A stretch of 64,000 bases of DNA, from the NCBI RefSeq assembly GCF_900167565.1, contig NZ_FUZV01000001.1, positions 868,001 to 932,000 on the forward strand. The letters are read 5' to 3'. Source of the DNA: Pseudoxanthomonas indica. GTDB lineage: Bacteria > Pseudomonadota > Gammaproteobacteria > Xanthomonadales > Xanthomonadaceae. The position numbers and the translations under genes are program-made. The notes beneath the pieces were generated by a model that saw only the letters and a list, made by a program, of their open reading frames with translations, was not told the origin of the DNA and made no database searches. This document shows positions 26,385 through 34,486 of this stretch, one piece after another (within the stretch, counting starts at the first letter, position 1; each line of letters begins with the position of its first letter).

Positions 26385-27428
26385 CTACGGCGCCTCACTC
26401 AGGCGGGCCCGACCGGCCAGCGTGTCCCGGGGTGACTCGCCGAACAACTGGCGATACTCGCCGGAAAAACGTCCCAGATGACCGAAGCCCAGGCTACCGG
26501 CGATATCGGTGACATGCGCGGTCGCCGGCGCCGCCCGCAACAGGCGGCGCGCCTCATTGAGCCGTGCCACATGGTGCCAGCGGCACGGTCCCATCCCATA
26601 AGCGCTACGAAAGATGCGTTCCATCTGGCGCTCGCCCACACCGATGGCGGCCGAAAGCGTGGACACACTGAAATCGGATCCCGCATGCGCGTCGAGGAAC
26701 GCTTCGGCGCGACGGATCAGCATCGAGTGGCGCATCGGCATGGTCGGCGTGCTGGCCCGTCGATGGCGATGCGGCAGGCCTGCGGCCAGAACATCGACAA
26801 AGGCGCCCAACAGCATTTGTCCGACACCGGCCACCTGACAGGTGGTGGTGGCTGCGTCCCATGCAGCGGCATCCAACAAAGCGCGCTCGATATGGCTGGC
26901 CAGGTAAGCACTCTGCGCAGGCGCACGCTCCAGCATCTGCCAGCCGCGCAAGGGCAAGGCCAGTTCGCGTCCGTGCCGGTACAGGGCCTCGGCCTGCACC
27001 CGATCGCGCGGCACCAGCATCACACACCAGCACCACCGTCCCGGCGAGGGACGGACGTCCAATTCCTGGTTCTCCGCAAACACCATCAGCCTGCCGCATT
27101 CCACCTGACGACCATTGGCCCACATCGGCTGCGCGGATTCGAGTGAGACAGCCAGCGCAACCACCCGTTCTCCGAAGCTGCCAGAGGCAAACACCGGCAA
27201 TGAATAGTGCCCGCAGTCCAGACTGAATCCGCCGAACTCGATGCGCTGCACGCGCGCCTGAAAGCGACCGCCCGTCAGCAGCCTCTGTTCGAATCGAGTG
27301 TCCTTGACGACACCCAGCAGGGCGTCTGCGTCGAAGCCTTCAATCAACATCTGTTGATAGAGCTTGCCTTGCGTCACAACGTCCATCGGTCCCTCCAGGA
27401 CTCGTCGGATATCGGATAGCAGCGGCAT
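26385..27428 (-). CDS. AraC family transcriptional regulator
   Basis: A 347-residue regulator. The N-terminal ~220 residues form a sensing domain resembling the AraC-ligand-binding/cupin type (RIEFGGFSLDCGHYSLPVFASG), and the C-terminal ~100 residues are a double-HTH AraC domain: FSVSTLSAAIGVGERQMERI, then ITDIAGSLGFGHLGRFSGEY followed by FGESPRDTL. The open frame extends to 27587, but the ATG at 27428 begins a plausible N-terminus. It is divergent from the histidine kinase gene (128 nt apart). The target is unknown; position suggests the two-component genes or the sulfatase cluster. Confidence 0.86.
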   Translation of the reverse strand: MPLLSDIRRVLEGPMDVVTQGKLYQQMLIEGFDADALLGVVKDTRFEQRLLTGGRFQARVQRIEFGGFSLDCGHYSLPVFASGSFGERVVALAVSLESAQPMWANGRQVECGRLMVFAENQELDVRPSPGRWCWCVMLVPRDRVQAEALYRHGRELALPLRGWQMLERAPAQSAYLASHIERALLDAAAWDAATTTCQVAGVGQMLLGAFVDVLAAGLPHRHRRASTPTMPMRHSMLIRRAEAFLDAHAGSDFSVSTLSAAIGVGERQMERIFRSAYGMGPCRWHHVARLNEARRLLRAAPATAHVTDIAGSLGFGHLGRFSGEYRQLFGESPRDTLAGRARLSEAP

Positions 27429-27556
27429 GGTGAACCCATTTTGATAGCGCTTCAAGCCAACTGCGGCACAGGTCCAGAGGTTGGTAACACGGCTTACTCC
27501 AAGCTCGTTGCCCCCTTCACGGGCCAGTCCGGGCGCTGCGCTGGGCAGGGATGTGT

Positions 27557-29209
27557 ATGGCCAAGGAGCTGCGGCATCGACAAGCAAGTCACGCCAAGAG
27601 CGGCATCCGCCAGTCGCCCTATCTCCTGCTGGTCGCGATAGCTGCCTTCGCCCAGTTCATCTCGGTCGAACTCTGGGTGGAAAGTTCGCGTGCGCAGTTG
27701 CTGTGGCTGCCCGGCGCGGTGCTTATGTGCGCTCTGTTGAATCTGAATTGGCGACACTGGCCATTGACGGTTCTGGCGGTGGGCCTGGGGTCCCTGCTTG
27801 TGTTGCTGGCCATGTCGGAGCCGTGGCCGGCGTTACTGCTCGGTCTGTCCGGGCAGCTCCTGCTCGTGGTTCCGGTGGCGTACGCGCTCACGCGCTTGCG
27901 GCTTTCAACGCGTGGCGAGACGCTGGCCAGTTACCGGTGGCTCGGCGGGTTCCTGCTGCTGGCGGTCGTCGCACTGCCTGCGCTTGGCGCGAGTTGGGCG
28001 GAAATGGTCGCCATCCAGTTGGACGCTACCGGGCATCCCGGCGGCTGGTTCAATCTGGCCTTGTCGCACTGCGCCAGCTACGTGCTGGTGGTCCCGGCCT
28101 ACCTGGGTCTGCACGAAACGGCATTGCAGCGGTCCGGTACGCCCTGGCGTTCCTACAACCTTGCGCTCATCACGGCGATGGCAACGATCTTCGCCATCGC
28201 TTGCTGGATGCCGTTCCACCACGCGCCCCTGCTGCGCCCCTTCCTCCTGCTGCTGGCGTTTACCCTGCTGGTCTGGTCACTGCTGCTGTTTGGCGCCGCC
28301 GGTGCCTTCACGGCATTGCTCACGCTCTCGCTGATCTGCATGCAAGCCAGCAACGTCGGGCTGTTTCCCCTGCAGGAACAGGATGGCTATACGGCGGTCC
28401 TCAGCATCCAGATCTGGACCATCGGCATGGCGCTGGCATTGCTTTCATTGAGCGCGGTGGCCGAGCAGCGCGCCGGGCTGAGACTCTCACTGGCCCAGGC
28501 GTACGCACGCCTGAGCGATCTGACTGGCCGCATGCTCCTGGTGCAGGAAGAAGAGCGCGCCCGAATCGCACGCGACCTGCATGACGACATCAACCAATCC
28601 GTCGCGGCGATTTCCATCCAGATCAGCGGACTGAAGAAGGATCTGGAGCTTGCACCGAGAACACGCCTGGCCGAAATCCAGGAGCAGTTGCTCGCGGTAT
28701 CCGACGACATACGTCGTCTTTCACATGATCTGCACCCCAGCATCCTCCGTTACACCAGCCTGGCGGCGTCGCTCATCGCACTCTGCGAAAGTCATACCGC
28801 GCCTTCCACCCTGCGTGTGGACTGCGCCATCCATGAAGACATGGCGCTGAGCAACGAGCAGAAACTCAACCTCTTCCGAATCGCACAGGAAGCCATCCAC
28901 AACGTGGAGTCGCATGCACGCGCAACGGCCGCCCTGCTCTCCCTGTCACGCGACGGCGAGGACATCGTGCTGCGCGTGGACGATGACGGCATCGGCATCC
29001 CGGAGGACCTGCGGCGGCGCCTGGGCGGTGGACTCGGGATGATCAGCATGGAAGAACGTGCCCGCAGCCTCGGGGGGACTTTTCAGGTCATGCGGATGGA
29101 GGAAGGCGGCTCGCGCCTGGAAGTCCGCCTGCCCATACGGGGCCCCGCTCCGTCCCCTCCTCTTGAGGACGGAAGCCCTTCGGCCATCATCCTGAGCCCG
29201 GATCCGTAG
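27557..29209 (+). CDS. MASE1-type membrane sensor histidine kinase
   Basis: A 550-residue kinase. About eight membrane helices (residues 20-300) form a MASE1-like sensor. A HisKA_3 dimerisation domain follows with the phospho-acceptor His342 in ARIARDLHDDINQSVAA, and then a HATPase domain with NLFRIAQEAIHNVESHA (N box) and DDGIGIPEDLRRRLGGGLGM (G boxes). Kinases of this type phosphorylate NarL/FixJ regulators such as the one at 25574. ATG 27551 is 1 nt from AGGG, too close; ATG 27557 has 6-nt spacing and is preferred. The stop codon overlaps a GTAGTTTTAC element. Confidence 0.92.
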   Translation: MAKELRHRQASHAKSGIRQSPYLLLVAIAAFAQFISVELWVESSRAQLLWLPGAVLMCALLNLNWRHWPLTVLAVGLGSLLVLLAMSEPWPALLLGLSGQLLLVVPVAYALTRLRLSTRGETLASYRWLGGFLLLAVVALPALGASWAEMVAIQLDATGHPGGWFNLALSHCASYVLVVPAYLGLHETALQRSGTPWRSYNLALITAMATIFAIACWMPFHHAPLLRPFLLLLAFTLLVWSLLLFGAAGAFTALLTLSLICMQASNVGLFPLQEQDGYTAVLSIQIWTIGMALALLSLSAVAEQRAGLRLSLAQAYARLSDLTGRMLLVQEEERARIARDLHDDINQSVAAISIQISGLKKDLELAPRTRLAEIQEQLLAVSDDIRRLSHDLHPSILRYTSLAASLIALCESHTAPSTLRVDCAIHEDMALSNEQKLNLFRIAQEAIHNVESHARATAALLSLSRDGEDIVLRVDDDGIGIPEDLRRRLGGGLGMISMEERARSLGGTFQVMRMEEGGSRLEVRLPIRGPAPSPPLEDGSPSAIILSPDP

Positions 29210-29215
29210 TTTTAC
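29206..29215 (+). promoter_or_regulatory. GTAGTTTTAC element at the kinase gene end
   Basis: Exact GTAGTTTTAC spanning the stop codon of the kinase gene. The 297 nt that follow up to the patatin gene contain no gene, only a 7-bp CAACATG/CATGTTG inverted repeat near 29312-29334. The element might act on the patatin gene, but the distance is long. Confidence 0.3.
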
Positions 29216-29506
29216 CGAGCGCGCATCGACCCGGTTCTCGCCAGAATGGCGCGGCGAGCTCGCGATCATGTCGCAACCGCCGCACCGGGACCTTCAGGTT
29301 CGAGTCCGAACCAACATGAGGGAAGAGCATGTTGGATTGTCGACATCAGACCACAAGGCTCGCCAGGCCTGAGTCATTGGCGCGCGTCGAGTTGATCATG
29401 TGAATCTGCAGAGCTGTCAGTTGCGTTTGCTCGCAGGTGGATGGCCGCGCAACTCGTGCGCTGGGCCGTAACATTCTGAGCCATGCGGTTCAAAGACAAG
29501 GAACAA

Positions 29507-31789
29507 ATGCGCATGCAAGCCCGGCAATCGAGCCTCCCAGCTATCAGGTCTTACCTGCTGAGATTCGCACTGGCCATGCTGTTGAGCGTCGGCACCGCGT
29601 GGTTGCATCCAGCCTTGGCCGCGAGCGCGCCCGCCCCAACCACCTCCGAGCCGCCATGCGTGGGGCTGGTCCTGGGCGGTGGCGGTGCACGCGGCGCGGC
29701 CCATATCGGCGTCCTCAAGGTGATGGAACGCGAGCATGTCCCCGTCTGCCAGATTGCCGGAACCAGCATGGGCGCCATCGTCGGAGGCCTTTATGCCAGC
29801 GGCTACACCTCCGAGGAGCTGGAAAATCTCATTGGGACACTGGATTGGGCCGATCTGTTTGTCGATGACCCGCCCCGCGATCAACAGCCCATGCATCGCA
29901 AGGATGGCGATTTCCGCTACCTGCTCGATCTGGAGATCGGGTTCTCGAACGGCAAAGTCGTCCTGCCGGGCGGATTGGTGCAGGGCCAGAAACTGCTGAT
30001 CCTGCTGCGGCGCCTGACGCTGTCCAGTTGGAACGTGCACGACTTCAACAAGCTCCCCATTCCGTTCCGCGCCGTGGCGGCCGACATCGGCACAGGCGAG
30101 AAAGTGGTATTCGACCAGGGGGAGCTGGCTTTGGCGATACGCTCCAGCATGTCAGTCCCGGGGGCGTTTGCACCCCTCAATGTGGACGGCCGCCTGCTGG
30201 TGGATGGAGGCATGGTCGACAACGTCCCCATCGATGTCGTCCGCGACATGGGGGCAAGCCGGCTCATCGTTGTCGACGTAGGCTCACCATTGCATGAAGA
30301 GTCCGCGCTCACCAACCCCGTGGTGATCATGGACCAGATGATCAGCGCGCTGATGAAAGAAAAGACGCAGCGACAGCTGGCCACCCTGGGCCCGGACGAT
30401 ATCCTGATCACACCGGAATTGGGAGACCTGACCGCCGCGCAGTTCAATCGCGGAGGTGAAGCCATCCGCCAAGGCGAGCTGGCTGCAGAAGCAGCGCTGC
30501 CGCAAATCCGCCGCTACTCGGTTGACCCCGCGACTTATGCTGCTTATCGGGAGCGTCAACGCAAGCGCGACTTCGATCCGTTGTTGGTGAGCTTTCTCGA
30601 TGTCGTGGAAGGAAAGTCACCTGCGGCGCGGGCCAGCGTGGAGAACGCATTGGCCTCGAACGTGGGCAAGCCCCTGGATCTTGATGCCCTGGAAGAAGAC
30701 CTGGGCATGGCCTATGGAAGCAATCACTTCCAGCAGCTGGACTATCGCTTGGTGGAACGGGAGGGTCGGCAGGGTATCGAAGTGCGTCCGATGGAGCGCC
30801 CCTGGTCGGTATTCGGAAAGCTGGGATTCCAGTTGAGTGACGATTTCGATGGGCGCAACAGCTATCTCGTTTCCGCCGAAATAACCGCCACCAACCTCAA
30901 TCGCTTCGGGGCTGAGTGGCTGAACATCATCAGGGCCGGCGAGATCAGCGGCTTGTACTCCGAGTTCCACCAGCCCCTTGGGGAAGGAAGTCCGTTCTAC
31001 GTGCAACCCTCACTTTCCTTCCAGAACGAGATCTTCCCGTTCTGGCGGAATGGCGAACAATTGGCGGAGTACAAGGTCAACAAGCGCGCCCTCGGACTGG
31101 CGCTGGCATATACGCCGGACACACGCTTTCGCGTCAGTGCCAATATCATCACCGGACAGGATCGGGGCGACCGCCTGATCGGCAGCCCCCTCGATTTCGA
31201 GCGGGACAAGCAGCCATTCGCCGGCATTGTCTACAGCACGACCTGGGACTCTCTCGACAACATCGATTTCCCGACCAGGGGTCTGCGCGTCACCGCCTCA
31301 CTGGAAGCCTACAGAACGTGGGGCGGCACGGAAATCAAGGACGATGTCGCGAGACTGACGGTGGATTGGGCCCACGCTTGGGGGCGGTATCACCTGCTGC
31401 TCGGCGCCTACCTGGCCAGCTCGGTGGACGACACCCACTACTTCCGCACCCAACAGTTCATGGGCGGCTTCCTCAACCTGTCCGGTTTCCATGAACGCGC
31501 CGTTTTCGGGAACCAGAGCGCACTGCTCAGAAGCGTTGCCTATCGACGAACTGGCGATACGAGTCAACTATTCTCGCTTCCGCTATTCGTGGGTGCGAGT
31601 CTCGAGCTGGGTAATGCGTGGTTGGACCGTGGGCTGGTCGACGCAGACGACCTGATACTCGCAGGTAGCTTGTTCACCGGTGTTGATACGCCCCTAGGGC
31701 CCATGTTTCTGGCTTATGGGTACAACGAAGAGGGACAGGGATCCTGGTACCTGACGTTCGGATCCCTTTTAAGACCACGGACTCCGTAG
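29507..31789 (+). CDS. Patatin-like phospholipase with outer-membrane barrel (PlpD/type Vd-like)
   Basis: A 760-residue exported protein. A signal peptide ends near LAASAPAP. The patatin domain (about 50-310) has the oxyanion loop GGGGARG, the nucleophile in GTSMG (Ser87 here) and the DGG motif (VDGGMVDNVP). A POTRA-like linker (about 330-420) and a 16-strand-type surface-antigen barrel to the C-terminus follow. This is the layout of type Vd (PlpD/FplA) autotransporters, which display a lipase outside the cell. ATG 29483 lacks a ribosome binding site, whereas AAGGA precedes 29507. The terminator follows directly; neighbours give no further clue. Confidence 0.93.
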   Translation: MRMQARQSSLPAIRSYLLRFALAMLLSVGTAWLHPALAASAPAPTTSEPPCVGLVLGGGGARGAAHIGVLKVMEREHVPVCQIAGTSMGAIVGGLYASGYTSEELENLIGTLDWADLFVDDPPRDQQPMHRKDGDFRYLLDLEIGFSNGKVVLPGGLVQGQKLLILLRRLTLSSWNVHDFNKLPIPFRAVAADIGTGEKVVFDQGELALAIRSSMSVPGAFAPLNVDGRLLVDGGMVDNVPIDVVRDMGASRLIVVDVGSPLHEESALTNPVVIMDQMISALMKEKTQRQLATLGPDDILITPELGDLTAAQFNRGGEAIRQGELAAEAALPQIRRYSVDPATYAAYRERQRKRDFDPLLVSFLDVVEGKSPAARASVENALASNVGKPLDLDALEEDLGMAYGSNHFQQLDYRLVEREGRQGIEVRPMERPWSVFGKLGFQLSDDFDGRNSYLVSAEITATNLNRFGAEWLNIIRAGEISGLYSEFHQPLGEGSPFYVQPSLSFQNEIFPFWRNGEQLAEYKVNKRALGLALAYTPDTRFRVSANIITGQDRGDRLIGSPLDFERDKQPFAGIVYSTTWDSLDNIDFPTRGLRVTASLEAYRTWGGTEIKDDVARLTVDWAHAWGRYHLLLGAYLASSVDDTHYFRTQQFMGGFLNLSGFHERAVFGNQSALLRSVAYRRTGDTSQLFSLPLFVGASLELGNAWLDRGLVDADDLILAGSLFTGVDTPLGPMFLAYGYNEEGQGSWYLTFGSLLRPRTP

Positions 31790-31805
31790 GGAATTCCGCA
31801 AAGAA

Positions 31806-31833
31806 GAAGAGGGGCGCTTGCGCGCCCCTCTTC
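31806..31833. terminator. Strong hairpin after the patatin gene
   Basis: Perfect 12-bp stem GAAGAGGGGCGC / GCGCCCCTCTTC with a TTGC loop, starting 17 nt after the patatin stop. There is no T-run on the plus strand. On the minus strand it could also end transcripts from the DUF4096 pair. From 31834 to 32059 I see no gene. Confidence 0.7.
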
Positions 31834-32059
31834 GAGCCTTCCAATGGCACCCCCTTCCATCTCTACACCAAAGAGCACTTGGTGTGGGGAGACAGGCAAT
31901 GGAACAGTTCCATTGCGCTATCGGAATTGCCAGACCGTCAGCAGACGCGTCGGCTATGGAATTGGTTCCGTTACATCGCGTAACCCGCTCGCACATTGAT
32001 TCGTTGGTATGTGGAGGCCACGAACTCTATAGACGTCCAACACAGCATCTTCGTTTCCT

Positions 32060-32233
32060 CTACTCCCCACCCGCCGGCGCATCGAGGGGCTTCAAGGCCC
32101 GCTTTACCGCCGAGCTACACAACTCGTGAATCACCCGCATCAGGTTTCTGTCTTCACACTGCACGACAATCGTGATGGTCGTGGAATCCTTGAGACAGGT
32201 CTCCGAAGAAACGGCCGAGTAATGTATGGACAC
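32060..32233 (-). CDS. Short ORF coupled to the DUF4096 gene (57 aa)
   Basis: A 57-codon frame with GTG start 3 nt after the stop of the DUF4096 gene and TAG stop at 32060-32062. The product begins MSIHYSAVSSETCLKDSTT, has a hydrophobic strand TITIVVQC, then an amphipathic helix NLMRVIHELCSSAVKRALK. About 73% of its third codon positions are G or C (my count), higher than random sequence in this low-GC island and consistent with coding. The tight spacing suggests translational coupling. No family recognised; it may be a partner of the DNA-binding-like DUF4096 protein. The alternative is a chance open frame. Confidence 0.5.
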   Translation of the reverse strand: MSIHYSAVSSETCLKDSTTITIVVQCEDRNLMRVIHELCSSAVKRALKPLDAPAGGE

Positions 32234-32236
32234 GAA

Positions 32237-32728
32237 TCAGTCTCTACGGATCGGGAATGCGATGACCTTTCGTTCGCTCATGAACTGTTCCTGGATCGCT
32301 CCGTAAATCCGCTTGCGATAGGCGGACGCAAGATGACTTTCGACCAATTCCCGCAGATCGCCGCGCCGGGAATCTCCCTCAGGCAAGGCGTCCAGAACGG
32401 GCTGCCAGCACCCCTCCTTGGCCCACCGCGAGAATCTGACGTATACGCTGTGCGTTGACCCATAGGCCTTGGGCAGGTATTGCCAGCACGCGCCCGTCTG
32501 TGCGACCCAGAGAACGCCCTCGACGAAGTTACGCGTGCTCGACTTCTCTCCACGTGCACGGGCGCCGACCATACCGCGCAAACGATCCGCTATGAGTTCC
32601 CATTCCCTGGCCGACAAGCGGACGCCAACATGCCATTCACGCAAACTGTCCTCACTTGACTTGGCAGGGCGTCCGCGGCGACGCACAGACATTGGATTGT
32701 TATCTTCGGCAAGCATTTCCATAACCAT
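32237..32728 (-). CDS. Stand-alone DUF4096 (IS5-type transposase N-terminal domain) protein
   Basis: About 163 residues. The core WELIADRLRG... with LWVAQTGACWQYLPKAYG and VYVRFSRWAKEG is the DUF4096 domain that forms the N-terminal DNA-binding part of IS5/IS1182-family transposases. No DDE catalytic domain follows; the protein ends after an Arg/Lys-rich tail. I see no terminal inverted repeats, so this is either a decayed insertion sequence or a domesticated DNA-binding protein; the intact frame and coupled downstream ORF favour the second. Start uncertain: candidates at 32728, 32722, 32716 and GTG 32779. It is divergent from the RcsB-like gene. Confidence 0.72.
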   Translation of the reverse strand: MVMEMLAEDNNPMSVRRRGRPAKSSEDSLREWHVGVRLSAREWELIADRLRGMVGARARGEKSSTRNFVEGVLWVAQTGACWQYLPKAYGSTHSVYVRFSRWAKEGCWQPVLDALPEGDSRRGDLRELVESHLASAYRKRIYGAIQEQFMSERKVIAFPIRRD

Positions 32729-32830
32729 ACTCAGACTGACATTGAACTCGCTGCGACCGGGAGTACTGAGCGGAGTCACTCACAGCCTGGCCCTCCAGCG
32801 CATTCTTGGTCGCGACGAAGCAGAGTTAAA

Positions 32831-32844
32831 TAAGAATGTTCCGA
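32831..32844. promoter_or_regulatory. RcsAB-box-like site
   Basis: TAAGAATGTTCCGA matches the published RcsAB box TAAGAATATTCCTA at 12 of 14 positions. It lies in the intergenic region between the DUF4096 gene and the gene for an RcsB-like regulator. It also contains GAATNNTCCGA, shared with 34320 and 38902. Autoregulation is the inference. Confidence 0.55.
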
Positions 32845-33016
32845 AAGTTGCCGCGTGGCGGAGTCCGTGGTCCTGGCGCAGCCGTACAGAAAGCAATCCG
32901 GCCGGAATTGATTGCGGTGAACCAAGTCGTGAACGGCCGAAAGCGCGCATATGCGCAGCACGAAGACGCGCTGTAGAATGTGACAAACAGCAAGTCGCCA
33001 TATTTGTGAGATATCA

Positions 33017-33655
33017 ATGACTATTGGAATCCTGCTAGCGGATGATCATCCAATTGTCAGCGATGCCGTCCGCCAGCTACTGGAACGCGAATCGGATCTT
33101 CGTATCCTTGGCGTTGCACGGTCAGCGCGCGAGCTGGTGGATCTTGCGGGGAGAACAAGCTGTGACATCGTGATTACCGACTTCAGTATGCCTGGGGTCG
33201 ACTCGGTCGATGGACTCCCTCTCATAGCGACACTGCGTCGGCGATGGCCACACTTGGGGATCATAGTCCTCACGATGATCTCCAACCCAGGCGTCCTCCA
33301 GTCGATCCTGGATGTCGGCGCAAATGCCTTGATAAACAAGGCAGATGCCATGTCAGAGCTGGCTCTGGCGATACGAGTGATATCCCGTGACCAAAGATAC
33401 GTCAGTCTGGCGACTCGAGAGCTACTGGCCAGGGCGGTGGCAGGTCCTGCCACGCACACGGTAGCGCTTTCTCCACGTGAGGCCGAGGTAATTCGCTTGT
33501 TTGCCTCGGGAAAAACCGTGACTGACATCGCCAAGCACTTCAATCGAAGTGTCAAGACCGTAAGCACCCAAAAGTTGGAGGCCATGGCAAAGCTCGGACT
33601 CAAGTCAGATCTCGAGATCTATTCCTATGCCCGCGAGAATGGCTTGCTTTCTTGA
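33017..33655 (+). CDS. RcsB-like response regulator (NarL family)
   Basis: A 212-residue regulator. Receiver: acidic ADDH at 8-11, phospho-acceptor Asp55 (ITDFSMPG), and a stretch GIIVLTMISNPGVLQSILDVGA strikingly similar to RcsB of enterobacteria. LuxR-type HTH: LSPREAEVIRLFASGKTVTD, then FNRSVKTVSTQKLEAMAKLG, again close to RcsB, including KTVSxQK. It therefore belongs to the RcsB/BvgA branch. The phosphodonor is most likely the BvgS/EvgS-type kinase at 34487. It is the plus-strand gene of the low-GC island; an RcsAB-box-like site lies about 175 bp upstream. Confidence 0.93.
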   Translation: MTIGILLADDHPIVSDAVRQLLERESDLRILGVARSARELVDLAGRTSCDIVITDFSMPGVDSVDGLPLIATLRRRWPHLGIIVLTMISNPGVLQSILDVGANALINKADAMSELALAIRVISRDQRYVSLATRELLARAVAGPATHTVALSPREAEVIRLFASGKTVTDIAKHFNRSVKTVSTQKLEAMAKLGLKSDLEIYSYARENGLLS

Positions 33656-33671
33656 GACGTACGTTGCCTTG

Positions 33672-34190
33672 CTATGACGTCCTGGCCTTGTAGCGTTTCG
33701 CTGCCCGCTTTCCGTTTGCCGTCCTCACTGCCTCGGTACTGAATGTAAGCATCGCTGCGGTAGTCAGACGACCACATTTGAGGTGATTCCTCACCGTCTG
33801 CAGTGACAGGGCTGGCACGCGCGCATGAATCTGCTTGACCGTCAGGTCCTCTCCGTCAAAGCAGAAGATCTGGGCTCGCTTGAAGATTTCGTTGTATCGA
33901 TCACTCTTTCGCTCGCTGACCTGATTTGACTGCAAGGGCCTGGATTCATTAGATTTAATCACTGCAATACGGCTTCCTTTGCGCATTGTTTGGCAATCTC
34001 GGGATGCGGGCATTGAAGAGGCACCTGTCAGGCCGAACCGACCCATGTCGAAGCCAAACATGTGGTCAGCTGACTCACAGCTGCTCATCTTCTTGGTGAG
34101 GGATGAAGGCTCCATGGGACGTACTTGCTCGCCGACCTTGGCACTGCCCCCCAAAGTGAGCTGTGACCACGCTGCCTGGCTCATCATCGC
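33672..34190 (-). CDS. Hypothetical protein with HTH-like C-terminus
   Basis: A frame of up to 172 residues from ATG 34190; other starts are possible, for example 33986 (104 residues) or TTG 34226. The C-terminal part, LTVKQIHARVPALSLQTVRN, reads as a helix-turn-helix with a following basic tail KRAAKRYKARTS, so DNA binding is plausible. The N-terminal half is Ser/Met-rich with no recognisable domain and may not be translated. It converges with the RcsB-like gene (16 nt apart). I do not recognise a family. Confidence 0.5.
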   Translation of the reverse strand, partial: AMMSQAAWSQLTLGGSAKVGEQVRPMEPSSLTKKMSSCESADHMFGFDMGRFGLTGASSMPASRDCQTMRKGSRIAVIKSNESRPLQSNQVSERKSDRYNEIFKRAQIFCFDGEDLTVKQIHARVPALSLQTVRNHLKCGRLTTAAMLTFSTEAVRTANGKRAAKRYKARTS

Positions 34191-34290
34191 GGGGTAGGCG
34201 GAAATGACAGTCCATGCATCCTCCAATCAACAGCTTTAGAGAAACCGCGCGCCCCCCGACGCGCGGTGCCGCTCTCACGGCCAACGTAGC

Positions 34291-34301
34291 TTGAGGCGAC
34301 T
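34291..34301. repeat. TTGAGGCGACT copy 1
   Basis: The 11-mer TTGAGGCGACT occurs here, upstream of the hybrid kinase gene, and again at 38929-38939, upstream of the AraC gene. Both copies lie within 35 bp of a GAATNNTCCGA palindrome. Possibly part of a shared operator. Confidence 0.45.
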
Positions 34302-34313
34302 TTCCGGACGCGG

Positions 34314-34333
34314 GAATCGGAATCCTCCGATTC
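34314..34333. promoter_or_regulatory. Palindrome with GAATNNTCCGA upstream of hybrid kinase
   Basis: An 8-bp inverted repeat GAATCGGA / TCCGATTC with a 4-bp spacer, about 155 bp upstream of the kinase start. It contains GAATCCTCCGA, matching the core of the RcsAB-like site at 32831. Candidate binding site of the RcsB-like regulator. The remaining bases between 34191 and 34486 show no gene. Confidence 0.5.
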
Positions 34334-34486
34334 TTGCGCAGTTAAATTCACTTTCGATGCTTTGATTCCGCCGAACGTACTCAGACGATCTTCCGTCTCT
34401 GGTAGGACGATTCCGATGCTTGCTTTCTGGATCCCTCTCTATGGTGAGGCTAGACTCCACAAAGCATGACGCTAGGGCATCCAGCC

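Noticed and set aside
29210..29506. A small RNA or gene in the 297-nt gap before the patatin gene
   Set aside because: Only a weak 7-bp inverted repeat was seen, and no convincing promoter, terminator or frame.
32237..32728. Considered as a complete insertion sequence
   Set aside because: Only a DUF4096 domain is present; no DDE domain, terminal inverted repeat or target duplication was seen.
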